Positions 44,952-53,666 of a DNA stretch of 64,000 nt are shown one piece after another (positions within the stretch are counted from its first letter, which is position 1; each line of letters starts with the position of its first letter). The stretch covers positions 9,298 through 73,297 of the forward strand of contig JBHOQQ010000046.1 of NCBI GenBank assembly GCA_042408955.1. The letters run 5' to 3'. The notes under the pieces are model-generated. The model saw only the letters and a program-made list of their open reading frames with translations, was not told where the DNA came from and did no database searches. The translations under genes and the position numbers were made by a program. The stretch comes from CALGSZ01 sp042408955. Its GTDB lineage: Bacteria; Chloroflexota; Chloroflexia; Thermomicrobiales; UBA6265.

Positions 44952-45383
44952 CGCGCTCGTCCCCCTGCTCGCTGACGGTGGTGCATCGTTTCGTTCCTAA
45001 CTCGCGTTCGCTGGTCGCTTGCGTGCGCCACTAGCACGCTTCAACACCGGCTGCGAGGTTGCTGGCGCTCCCCAGTTGGGCGTTGTCATTGCCTGATCAG
45101 CCACCGGCCAGTGTGCGCCTGGCCGAGGTGACGACCATCCCAAGGATACCATACCGTCCACGAAGGAGCGCGTACGTACAATACTTTCTTTCGCTCAACA
45201 CCCTGAATGGCGCCACGCGGTCCAGCACTCCGCGGAACAACGCTCCTCCCTACAATGCCCGGAAACATCAGGGGTCGGGAGGGATAGTTGCAGATCATTC
45301 GTCCCCATTTTGGGGAACCCGTAAGGGCCAGGAACCTCATGACGTTCAACCTAGCCGCTCAGCCATGACACCGCGTGCCCCGC
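44952..45383. other. 432-base gap between lon and the LOG-family gene
   Basis: No gene is visible. A short perfect hairpin TCCCCA-TTT-TGGGGA lies at 45302-45316, downstream of the LOG gene on the minus strand, without a T-run. The lon promoter should be in the left part of the gap; I could not place it. Confidence 0.4.
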
Positions 45384-46199
45384 TTAGTGATCCCAGGTTG
45401 GAACGCCCGGGCCGACCGCTCCGTTTCGGCAGTTCCGATCGTGCGCCTCGCGCATGACGTTGACGACGACGTCGGGATCATCGGTCACGGTCATGAGCGC
45501 TAGGTCTTGCGGATCAATCTTCCCTTCTCCGACAAGCTTCTCTTCGAGCCACGCCATCAGCCCGCGCCAGTACTCTGTGCCAAAGAGGACGACCGGGAAA
45601 CCCGTAAGTTTGCCGGTCTGGATTAGGGTGAGCGCCTCAAAGAGCTCGTCTAGCGTCCCATACCCTCCCGGGAAGATGACGAATCCGACGGCATATTTCA
45701 CGAACATCGTCTTGCGCACGAAGAAATACCGGAAGTTGAGCGCGAGGGTGACATACGGGTTCATTCCCTGCTCGCGTGGCAACTCGATGTTCGCTCCGAT
45801 CGACAGCCCACCCGCCTCGTGTGCTCCGCGATTACATGCCTCCATGATCCCCGGGCCGCCACCCGTGATAATGGCAAAGCCCGTTTCTGCCAGACGCCGC
45901 GCGACCGTTCGCGCCGCGGCATACATCGGATCATCTTCCCCGACGCGCGCCGAACCAAACATGGTCACTGCTGGCCCCACCTCAGCCAGCGCATCGAAGC
46001 CCGCGACAAATTCCCCCATGATGCGCAGCACCCGCCAGGGATCGCTGTGCGTGAACGCAGCGGCGCGCTTGCGGTCCTCCTCAGTCCAGCACAGCAGCAG
46101 GGAATCCTCGGTCGGCTTGCCAAGGCGAGCCGCGCGACTGAGTGTCGGGTTCGGAATCATGGTTGTGCTTGCCGGTGATTCCGGCTCGCGCTGATTCAC
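45384..46199 (-). CDS. LOG family protein (TIGR00730, Rossmann fold)
   Basis: LOG-type proteins are nucleoside 5'-monophosphate phosphoribohydrolases related to lysine decarboxylase-like proteins. The 271-residue protein has GGPGIMEACNRGA and the active-site PGGYGTLDELFE, and further VTMFGSARVGEDDP. The GTG at 46199 is preceded by AGGAGGTG. The long N-terminal extension before the Rossmann core suggests the larger subgroup. The gene stands alone. Confidence 0.88.
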   Translation of the reverse strand: MNQREPESPASTTMIPNPTLSRAARLGKPTEDSLLLCWTEEDRKRAAAFTHSDPWRVLRIMGEFVAGFDALAEVGPAVTMFGSARVGEDDPMYAAARTVARRLAETGFAIITGGGPGIMEACNRGAHEAGGLSIGANIELPREQGMNPYVTLALNFRYFFVRKTMFVKYAVGFVIFPGGYGTLDELFEALTLIQTGKLTGFPVVLFGTEYWRGLMAWLEEKLVGEGKIDPQDLALMTVTDDPDVVVNVMREAHDRNCRNGAVGPGVPTWDH

Positions 46200-46449
46200 C
46201 AGTTCACCTCCTCTGTCTGCTCCCTCCCCGGTGCTTCCTCCGCACTCTTGTCGCTGTCAATCCTACGCGATGCCTCGATCCGAGGATTGCAAACGCCCTG
46301 CTCTGGACGCCCACGATTGTGGCAGGTTTTCCGTTGCTGCTCTGTAAGATATCTTCGTTGTGCATCGGGGCGAGTCATCGTGACGACGTAACTCGCGCCA
46401 GGGGCGAGCCGGCAAACACGCCGCAAAAATGTAAAGGCGACAAACGGGT

Positions 46450-47028
46450 ATGCGATTGGTTAGGTGCATGCCAATTCGGTCTCAGGTGGTCGGAAGGAGC
46501 CTCACCGCCTATGCCATGGCCATGTCAATCCTCGCAGCAGCACTTACTGGATGCATGGCGCAAGGATCTCCCACACCGCGTGTGGCCGTCACAGCCTCGC
46601 CGACCATCGCTCAGACGGCACCATCGCCGAGCCCTGGTGCATCGCCGGCCGAAGTCAAGGTATTCGCCCAGAACCCCACAGTAGGCACGGTGATCTGGGC
46701 CGAGCGTATTGATCCCGTGACCTCCGCGCCGGGTCCGCGCGTCAGGTCTTTTGGCGCAGAAACGCGGACCATCTATGCCGTGTTGCCGGTAGCCAAACTT
46801 TCCCCTGGCACGGTTCTGCGGGCGGACTGGGCCTACAACAACACCCCTCTCGAAGCTCTGACGCGCGCGGTCATCGTTCAAGAGCCGTACGCAGAAGGCT
46901 GGATCGCCTTTTCTCTTACGCGATCCGGGGAGACCCTGTGGCCGGCAGGCGAATATGCCATCACGGTCTCGGTCAATAATGAGATTGCACAGACAGCAAC
47001 GATCGCCATTGGCGGGCCGGGCGCGTAA
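46450..47028 (+). CDS. Predicted lipoprotein of unknown function
   Basis: The 192-residue protein has a signal peptide with the lipobox LTGC (about residues 32-35) and a Pro/Ser/Thr-rich linker. The mature domain (about 70-190) looks beta-rich, with repeated hydrophobic strands such as RTIYAVLPVAKL and AIVTVSVNNEIAQTATI-like ends, perhaps Ig-like. It should be tethered to the outer face of the membrane. The family is not recognised. ATG 46450 has AAAGG upstream; ATG 46468 is an alternative. Confidence 0.65.
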   Translation: MRLVRCMPIRSQVVGRSLTAYAMAMSILAAALTGCMAQGSPTPRVAVTASPTIAQTAPSPSPGASPAEVKVFAQNPTVGTVIWAERIDPVTSAPGPRVRSFGAETRTIYAVLPVAKLSPGTVLRADWAYNNTPLEALTRAVIVQEPYAEGWIAFSLTRSGETLWPAGEYAITVSVNNEIAQTATIAIGGPGA

Positions 47029-47260
47029 GACACCGCTCACGGCGAGCACCGCGCCTTAACCGCCAGCAGAGGGGCATCGCGCACCCGATCGCACCGGCTC
47101 TCACCAGAACCCCGGCCGACGTTGCAGCGAGCGGGTGAAGAATGCTACGCTATGTCGTGGAGTTGGAAGAAAGTTTCGCGTTGACAACCGAAGACGCCCA
47201 GCCGCGCACAGTCCAGGTCTTGAGATTTCTGCTCACGACCGACGACGCGGGGAAGGGGCG

Positions 47261-47746
47261 GTGACCCAAACCGCCACGAGCTGGCCGAGGCTGACGATGC
47301 ATCGATCAACCCAGTCCAAATGCTCTGGAGATCAATCGAATCCTCCTGGTTGCCAGGGACGAACCGAGCTTGCCGACGGGGAGCCGCCCAGTCCGGCCGA
47401 GAACCGCACAGAGGCGCAGGACCCGACAGTTCAGCCACGAACACCCTTCGTTTGGCAATTTGGCCAGCGCTTACTGATTCTCGACGAAGAATTCCCCAAT
47501 TGGGTCATGGCTGAATTCCGCTTCGACAGTGAGCGCTGCCGCTATCTCGAAATTCGCAGGGCAACCTATCACTGGGCACGTGAAGCCATTGGCGTCGTCT
47601 TGAGCAGGGCATTCGCCTCAGGCGAAGACGCGGCCGAGGATGCGGCCCGCAGCCTTAATGCCTGGCTGACGAAACGATTCAGCATTCCCACCCCCGCGGC
47701 ACCCAGCTCGCCCCAAGAGCCGAAACCCGCTGATCCCAATCCGTAA
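47261..47746 (+). CDS. Protein of unknown function, SgcJ/EcaC-unlike soluble helix protein
   Basis: This is a 161-residue soluble protein with a Pro/Ser-rich N-terminal third (about 1-60), a middle that reads LLILDEEFPNWVMAEFRFDSERCRYLEIRRA and an amphipathic helix around AREAIGVVLSRAFASG. It ends in a Pro-rich tail. The GTG at 47261 is supported by GGAAGGGGCG immediately upstream. I do not recognise the family. It converges on recJ. Confidence 0.5.
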   Translation: MTQTATSWPRLTMHRSTQSKCSGDQSNPPGCQGRTELADGEPPSPAENRTEAQDPTVQPRTPFVWQFGQRLLILDEEFPNWVMAEFRFDSERCRYLEIRRATYHWAREAIGVVLSRAFASGEDAAEDAARSLNAWLTKRFSIPTPAAPSSPQEPKPADPNP

Positions 47747-47919
47747 AACTCCTTGCGCCCGGCGCGACGATGCGCTGATGCCCCGGTTCCGAGCGCGATG
47801 CGGCGCTCGCCCTGATCTTCATCCAACCCAGAGTACGGGTGTGCTCAACAGCGGGGCTCGCGAGTCGCTTGCGCTGGAGCCGCTTCGTCCCGGCGCTGCC
47901 ATTCCACAGGCGCACAAGC

Positions 47920-49647
47920 TCACGTGCGGCCGGTGAGGTACGACGTCTCGCCGGAGGCACGAAAGTCCTTGACTTCGACATTCAGCCGCACGTCGCCATT
48001 CCAGCGATCGACCGACAGCGAGACGGCAAGGTCAAGCATCCCGTCACGCTGCAGCTCAGCGGCACGATCGGCAGCACCAAAGAAGATGGCCGGCACGGTC
48101 TGCCGCGGGCCGGCGAGCATAAGGCGGAGGTGCTCCTGATTCTGCCCAACGCACTGCCACTCGCGCACCTGCACGCGTCGCAGGCGCAAGACTGGTGGCT
48201 CATTTCCGGCACCAAACGGCTGCAACTGATCAATGAGCTTGGCCGACTCAAGCGTCAGTCGCTCCAGGGGTAAATCGCTCTCAATCTGGAGGCACGGCTC
48301 CAATGGGACCGTGAGCCCCTGATCCGCCAAATACCTTTCGAGCGCTTCCCCCAAAGCTGGGATCTTGGTAAGAGGCACCGTCAAGCCAGCAGCCTGGCGA
48401 TGACCACCCCAACCACTTAGCAACGCCTGGCAACGTTCCAGCGCTTCGACGATGTTTACGCCTGGCACAGACCGTGCCGAGCCCCTCGCTACTTCCCCAT
48501 CAGTGGTCAGCACCACGACCGGTCGCCCAAATTCGTCGACCAAGCGGCTGGCAGCAGGTCCCAATACGCCAGCAGGCCAGGCCGGCATGCAGGCAACGAG
48601 GACACGCCGCTCTTCCCAACCAGGCTCAGCCGTAATCAGGCCGATCGCCTCTTCAACGACGGCCTGGGAACGCAGACGTCGCTCGCTGTTGAACTCCTCG
48701 ATCTCGCGCACGATCTGATTTGCGGTGGCCGGATCGTCAGCCAACAACAGGTCAAGTGCCCGGTGAGGATCGGCCACCCTCCCGGCGGCATTGAGGCGCG
48801 GCACAAGCCGGAATGCTACCTGCGTCGAAGTAAGATGCGCTGGGTCGACGTTGGCGGCCCGGCACAGCGCAGCTAGTCCCGGACGTGCTCCCGACCGGAT
48901 GCGCTGTAAACCGTGTCGCACGAGCAACCGGTTGACACCGGTGAGCGGCGCAATATCCGCAATGGTGCCGAGCACCACGAGATCGAGCAGCCCCGTTTCC
49001 GGCTCGCCGTTCCGGCCACCGACCGGATGGCCTTCCTGCGCGAGCGCGCTGACCAGGAGATACGCGACTCCCACCGCCGATAGTTCACGGTAGCGCCCGT
49101 CTGGCACGAGGTAGGCTGAGACGATGATGGCGCCGTCAGGCGCACGGTCGCCAATGTGATGATGATCGAGTACGACGACATCCAGCCCTTGGGAGCGAGC
49201 GATCTCGATGTTTGGCGCATCCGTGCTTCCACAATCCACGGCGATCAACAGGGTAACACCCGCAGCGACAAACTCCTCAATGGCGCGAGCGTTGAGGCCG
49301 TATCCATCTGACCGCGCTGGCAAGCGGAGCACGAGGTGATCGGGTGACGGGAGCACCGCCCTGAGCGCTCGTGCGAGCAACGCAGTGGCCGTGATGCCAT
49401 CAGTGTCATAGTCACCGAAGATGGCAATCCGCTCTTTGCCGGCTATTGCGCTCTGGATCCGGCGAACTGCCTGTTCGAGGTTCGGCAGCAGCCAGGGATT
49501 CGGAGCCGGTCGCGGCGCCGCGTCGAGAAACTCCCTCGCCTCCTGACGATTGCGAATGTTTCGCCGGTACAGAAGCTCATTGAGCAGGGGATCATCGTGC
49601 AGCGTTGGCAAGGTAGCTGGAAGCGGCTCAGGCTCGATCCAGCGCAT
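47920..49647 (-). CDS. recJ: Single-stranded-DNA-specific exonuclease RecJ
   Basis: RecJ degrades single-stranded DNA 5' to 3' during recombination and repair. The 575-residue protein has the DHH phosphoesterase motifs FGDYDTDGITA, DCGSTD and LDHHHIGD, then a DHHA1 domain with the GWGGHRQAAG box, and a C-terminal OB-like domain ending in LNVEVKDF. ATG 49647 follows GTGAGG, and the family start WIEPEPLP follows at once; the frame stays open to 49911 but without similarity. Confidence 0.95.
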   Translation of the reverse strand: MRWIEPEPLPATLPTLHDDPLLNELLYRRNIRNRQEAREFLDAAPRPAPNPWLLPNLEQAVRRIQSAIAGKERIAIFGDYDTDGITATALLARALRAVLPSPDHLVLRLPARSDGYGLNARAIEEFVAAGVTLLIAVDCGSTDAPNIEIARSQGLDVVVLDHHHIGDRAPDGAIIVSAYLVPDGRYRELSAVGVAYLLVSALAQEGHPVGGRNGEPETGLLDLVVLGTIADIAPLTGVNRLLVRHGLQRIRSGARPGLAALCRAANVDPAHLTSTQVAFRLVPRLNAAGRVADPHRALDLLLADDPATANQIVREIEEFNSERRLRSQAVVEEAIGLITAEPGWEERRVLVACMPAWPAGVLGPAASRLVDEFGRPVVVLTTDGEVARGSARSVPGVNIVEALERCQALLSGWGGHRQAAGLTVPLTKIPALGEALERYLADQGLTVPLEPCLQIESDLPLERLTLESAKLIDQLQPFGAGNEPPVLRLRRVQVREWQCVGQNQEHLRLMLAGPRQTVPAIFFGAADRAAELQRDGMLDLAVSLSVDRWNGDVRLNVEVKDFRASGETSYLTGRT

Positions 49648-49749
49648 CGGTCGCCTCACCCGCTGGCTTGTGTTTTGCTGAACGTACGCCATGGCCAGAT
49701 GGTACCAGTGCCGGCCGGTCTGAGCAATGCGCGATACCTCCATCAGTCT

Positions 49750-49757
49750 GGTATAGT
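49750..49757 (+). promoter_or_regulatory. Candidate extended -10 promoter of the L,D-transpeptidase gene
   Basis: TGGTATAGT fits the extended -10 form TGnTATAAT. It lies about 120 bases before the start codon, in the divergent gap to recJ. There is no good -35, as expected of the extended class. Confidence 0.35.
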
Positions 49758-49877
49758 GGCTGCGATACCCCGCCGAGTGAAAGTACGGCCCCGCTGATAA
49801 GGTCAGGCGTCGTGCTGGGGGAGCGCTGCGTCGCTTACCAGGGTGAACGACGTGGCGTGAGAGGGGGAATAACGTAC

Positions 49878-51047
49878 ATGGGGCTTTGGGACCGAGGGCG
49901 TGGTCCGGCAATCTGGTTGTGCTGGCTGATGGCCATAGTCATCGTACCGGCCGTTCTGCTCGCCAGCGCGGCGCCGTCCAACGCTGCCCAACCCTGGGCT
50001 CCGCCCACGCGAGTTTGGGTCGAGGCTTCCGGACATATCGTTGATGGCTTTTTCCTCGACAACTGGAGAGCGCACAACGACCTTTTCGGGTTGCCCATCA
50101 CGGAAGAATTCGAGCAAGAGGTCTCGCTCGGCGTTGGAAAGCCCGTCAAACGCATCGTCCAGTATTTCGAAAACCTAGCCATCGCCTATGTGCCCGATGA
50201 CTCCCGGCAGGACTGGCAAGTCCAGGCGCTATCCCTCGGTCGCGAAGCAATGACTGCGGATGCCGCCAAGTTGCGCCGGCTGAAACTCCCGAAGGTAGGT
50301 ACCTGCGGCGAGCTTGGGCCGGAGGAATGCATCGCCTTCACGCAGACGAAGCACACGCTCCGGCATGGATTCAAAATATTCTGGGAAGCGCACAACGGCG
50401 CCCGCCTGATTGGTCTGCCACTCACGGAAGAATTCATCGATCGCGATGGCTGGACAACGCAGTATTTCGAGCACGCTGTGCTGCGCTGGAAGAAAGAAAA
50501 GCCGGTGACCGCCAGCGCGATCGGCCGCGAAGCAGCCAAACGGTTGAAGCTTCCCACTGCACCGAAACCCCGGCCGGATGGCATTCCCATCTACGACGAA
50601 GCGTTGTTTTCTCCGCCGCTAGGGGTAGGGGGCTATAACCTGGGCCCCGGTCCTGGCCCTCAGCAGGGCGGTTACAAGGAGATCGTGGTCTCGATCTCAG
50701 CCCAAGCGATGTGGGCGTACGAAGGGGGTCGAGTGGTTGCATCGAGCCTGGTTAGCACTGGCGTGGGCGACGTGCCTGAGACGGTCACGCCAACCGGGTA
50801 TTTCCAGATCTGGCTTAAGTACGACACACAGACCATGGAAGGCACGATCAGCGACGAGTACTACCGGGTCGAGAACGTCCCGTGGGTGATGTATTTTGAC
50901 TACGCGGGCAACGCCCTGCACGGCACCTACTGGCATAACAACTTCGGCACGCCGATGAGCCACGGCTGTGTAAACCTGCCGTTGGATGTCGCCGAGTTTC
51001 TGTACCAGTGGGCGCCAGAGGGGACATTGGTATCAATTATTCCGTAG
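49878..51047 (+). CDS. L,D-transpeptidase with two LGFP-like repeats
   Basis: The 389-residue protein has an N-terminal membrane or signal segment (about 10-35), two related repeats (about 55-130 and 165-225) and a C-terminal YkuD domain (about 270-385). The repeats share the form F-x-x-W-x-A-H-N ... G-L-P-[IL]-T-E-E-F ... QYFE, the LGFP-like cell-wall repeat common in Chloroflexota. The YkuD motif HGTYWHNNFGTPMSHGCVNLP has the catalytic C364. The enzyme makes 3-3 crosslinks in peptidoglycan or attaches proteins to it. The ATG at 49878 is preceded by GAGGGGG. Confidence 0.9.
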   Translation: MGLWDRGRGPAIWLCWLMAIVIVPAVLLASAAPSNAAQPWAPPTRVWVEASGHIVDGFFLDNWRAHNDLFGLPITEEFEQEVSLGVGKPVKRIVQYFENLAIAYVPDDSRQDWQVQALSLGREAMTADAAKLRRLKLPKVGTCGELGPEECIAFTQTKHTLRHGFKIFWEAHNGARLIGLPLTEEFIDRDGWTTQYFEHAVLRWKKEKPVTASAIGREAAKRLKLPTAPKPRPDGIPIYDEALFSPPLGVGGYNLGPGPGPQQGGYKEIVVSISAQAMWAYEGGRVVASSLVSTGVGDVPETVTPTGYFQIWLKYDTQTMEGTISDEYYRVENVPWVMYFDYAGNALHGTYWHNNFGTPMSHGCVNLPLDVAEFLYQWAPEGTLVSIIP

Positions 51048-51104
51048 GTAATCGCGATAACCGTCCTTTGCAATCGCCGTCCAGCATCGCCTTAGAGGTG
51101 CACG

Positions 51105-51593
51105 ATGGCCACGCACGACGTTTTTACTCCCGCCGAATGGACACTGCTGGCTGAGCTTCCGATCAGGGTGATCGCGGCTGCCGTCGCGGCGGAACCGGCT
51201 GGCGAATTCGGCACGATCAAGGAACTCGTCGCCGGCCTGACAAGCTTGTCTTCTGGAGCCATGGTCAGCCGGGAGAATGCTTTGATTCAGGTGGTTTTCG
51301 ATATCTATAAGCATGAGGGGAAAGGTGAGCAACGCACGCTTGAATTGAGCGATCAGGCAGGCGATCAGATCATTCCCGATACCCTCGAACGATGCCGGCA
51401 GGCATCCGAAATCCTCGCTCGCGCCGCAGACCCAGACGATGCAGAAGACTTCAAGCGGTGGCTCTACCGGATCGCCGAAGAGGTGGTCGCCGCCTCCAGC
51501 AGTGGCGGGTTTCTCGGCCTCGGCGGGCAGCGCATCACCGACGCCGAGCACGCATTCCTCGATCGGCTCGCCGAAGCGCTAGGTCTGCGATAA
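51105..51593 (+). CDS. All-helical protein of unknown function
   Basis: The 162-residue soluble protein begins MATHDVFTPAEW and appears all-helical. The end (ITDAEHAFLDRLAEALGL) recalls TerB-like proteins, in which a similar D-E-x-x-FLxxLAxxL helix occurs, but the similarity is weak. It follows the L,D-transpeptidase by 57 bases on the same strand. No function is assigned. Confidence 0.55.
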   Translation: MATHDVFTPAEWTLLAELPIRVIAAAVAAEPAGEFGTIKELVAGLTSLSSGAMVSRENALIQVVFDIYKHEGKGEQRTLELSDQAGDQIIPDTLERCRQASEILARAADPDDAEDFKRWLYRIAEEVVAASSSGGFLGLGGQRITDAEHAFLDRLAEALGLR

Positions 51594-51685
51594 TACTCCC
51601 TCGCCAACCGATGCATCATCCATCGCACGGTCTAGAACAAGCAGCGAAGGGGCTTGATGGCCTTTGGGGAGTCGAGTTGCGCGCA

Positions 51686-53293
51686 ATGAATACCGAATCA
51701 CCGATCAGCGAGCAGAAGCCCTCGGAGCAGAAGTATGACGCCATCGTCATTGGCTCGGGCCACAACGGCCTGATCGCCGCCGGCTATCTCGCAAAGCACG
51801 GCAAGCGCGTGCTGGTGCTCGAACGGCGCGACGTCATCGGCGGCGCCACGGTGACCGAGGAATTCTGGCCCGGATATCACTTATCAACGTGCTCCTATGT
51901 CTGCAGCCTGTTGTTGCCAGAAGTAGTGCATGATCTTGAGCTCAAGCGCCACGGCTACCACGTCCGGCCGTTCGAGCCGACCTATTTCTGCCCCTTCCCC
52001 GACGGCCGCTATTTGATGACCTTCCTCGACGGCGAGCGGACGCGCGCGGAGATCGCCAAGTTCTCGAAAAACGACGCCCGCGCTTACGGTGCCTACTGGG
52101 AGATGTGGGACCGCATCGTTGCTCGCATGCGCCCGCTGATGCTCCGCCCCGCTCCCTCCTGGGACGACATTGCACGCGCGTTCTCCGGGCCACAAGGGCT
52201 GGACGACTGGCGCACGCTGACGATGGCGAGCATCGCCGAGGTGCTCGACCGCTTCTTTGAGTCAGAAGAAATCAAGGCGCCGCTCTGCACCGGTGGCGTG
52301 ATCGGCGTCAACGCCGGCCCCCGCACGCCGGGCACCGCTTATGTCAAATTCCATCACCTAATCGGGAACCTCAATGGGCACCAGGGAGCCTGGGGCTTTG
52401 TCAAAGGTGGCATGGGTTCGATTGCTAAGGCGCTCGCCTCATTCGGACGCGAGCATGGCGTCGAAATCATCACCAGCGCCGAGGTTGCCGAGATTGACAT
52501 CCACCATGGCAAGGCACGTGGCGTCCGGCTGCTGGACGGCCGCCGCTTCGAGGCTGGTGTCATCTTGTCCAATGCCGATCCACACCGGACCTTCCTCGGC
52601 ATGGTCGGGGAGCGCCATCTCCCGTCGGACTTCGTCGAGGGCATCAAGCGGCTGAAGGTCAAAGGTTCAGTGGTCAAGGTTCTGCTCGCGCTTGGCGAAT
52701 TGCCGAACTTCACGTGCTATCCGGGCACTGAGGTAGGACCGCAGCACACCGGCGGCATCACTATCAACCCGTCGGTGGATTACCTGGAGCGTGCCTGGGA
52801 TGACTGCAAACGCGGTCACCCCTCTCGCCGTCCCTTCATGGACTGCTACATCCAAACGGCGACGGAGGACGGTCTGGCCCCGGCCGGCAAGCACACGCTG
52901 AGCATGTTCGTCCAATATGCGCCGTACGATCTCGCCGAGGGGACGTGGAAAGAGCGGCGCGACGAGATCGGGAAGACCATCATCGAGACCTTCGCTCAAT
53001 ACGCGCCGAACCTGCCCAGCGCGATCGAGCACATGGAGGTGCTCGGACCACCAGACATCGAACGGATCATCGGCATCACTGGTGGCAACATCTTCCACGG
53101 CGAGATCATGCCGGATCAAATGTTCGGCTTCCGTCCCGTCCCCGGTTACGCCGACTACCGCACCCCGGTCGAAGGCTTGTACCTCTGCGGGAGTGGCGCC
53201 TGGCCTGGTGGCGCCGTCTTTGGCGCTCCCGGCCGTAATTGTGCGCTTGAAGTGCTCCGCGACCTGGGCGGCGACGTTCCCAATCTCGCATAA
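51686..53293 (+). CDS. Phytoene-dehydrogenase-like FAD oxidoreductase (PYROXD2-like)
   Basis: This 535-residue flavoprotein has the FAD-binding fingerprint DAIVIGSGHNGLIAAGYLAKHG near the N-terminus, the second Rossmann element ERRDVIGGATVTEEFWPGY, and the C-terminal FAD motif EGLYLCGSGAWPGGAVFGAPGRN. The middle (VDYLERAWDDCKRGHPSRRPFMDCYIQT) fits the NAD(P)/FAD-dependent carotenoid/phytoene desaturase-like group related to PYROXD2, whose substrates are mostly unknown. ATG 51686 was chosen; in-frame starts further upstream (51611) are possible. No carotenoid genes lie nearby. Confidence 0.85.
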   Translation: MNTESPISEQKPSEQKYDAIVIGSGHNGLIAAGYLAKHGKRVLVLERRDVIGGATVTEEFWPGYHLSTCSYVCSLLLPEVVHDLELKRHGYHVRPFEPTYFCPFPDGRYLMTFLDGERTRAEIAKFSKNDARAYGAYWEMWDRIVARMRPLMLRPAPSWDDIARAFSGPQGLDDWRTLTMASIAEVLDRFFESEEIKAPLCTGGVIGVNAGPRTPGTAYVKFHHLIGNLNGHQGAWGFVKGGMGSIAKALASFGREHGVEIITSAEVAEIDIHHGKARGVRLLDGRRFEAGVILSNADPHRTFLGMVGERHLPSDFVEGIKRLKVKGSVVKVLLALGELPNFTCYPGTEVGPQHTGGITINPSVDYLERAWDDCKRGHPSRRPFMDCYIQTATEDGLAPAGKHTLSMFVQYAPYDLAEGTWKERRDEIGKTIIETFAQYAPNLPSAIEHMEVLGPPDIERIIGITGGNIFHGEIMPDQMFGFRPVPGYADYRTPVEGLYLCGSGAWPGGAVFGAPGRNCALEVLRDLGGDVPNLA

Positions 53294-53666
53294 CCCGGAG
53301 GATTGCTGGATGACGAGACCGCCTCAGCGGGTCGTCGCCCTCGTACGGGAAGCGCTCTGAGTGATCGGCTCCATGATCTCGCGGAAATTGTCGGGAACCA
53401 CCTAAGCCGGACCAGCCGAAGCCAGCTTACCTCCCAGGTGACCTCTCGGATCCTATCGTTGGGTCGTTGATGGCGCGGGCCTTAGGCCCTGCTCTCTCCT
53501 ATCGGGACAAGGCTCACGCAGCGAAGTCCCCCCAAAGGGCCTGAGACGATACGACACCCGACACTACCGAGTCGGCTTCGGCTGGGTTGCTGGCTCAGCA
53601 CGGGGACTGCCCAGCGCGAGACGCGGCAACGCCCAGGACCGTGACGATCGAGGCTGGCTGTGTCGT
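53294..53666. other. 373-base gap between convergent genes
   Basis: I see no gene. A palindrome GGGCCT-T-AGGCCC lies at 53477-53489 and could be part of a terminator. A 16-codon frame after GGAGGATTGCTGG (53309) is too short to call. Confidence 0.4.

Noticed and set aside
49741..49790. tRNA-like GGTATAGTGGCTGCGATACC stretch
   Set aside because: It resembles a D-arm, but there is no acceptor stem, no anticodon arm and no TTCGAATC-type T-arm nearby.
53309..53359. 16-codon frame with a good ribosome site after the FAD gene
   Set aside because: It is too short and shows no hydrophobic or conserved pattern.
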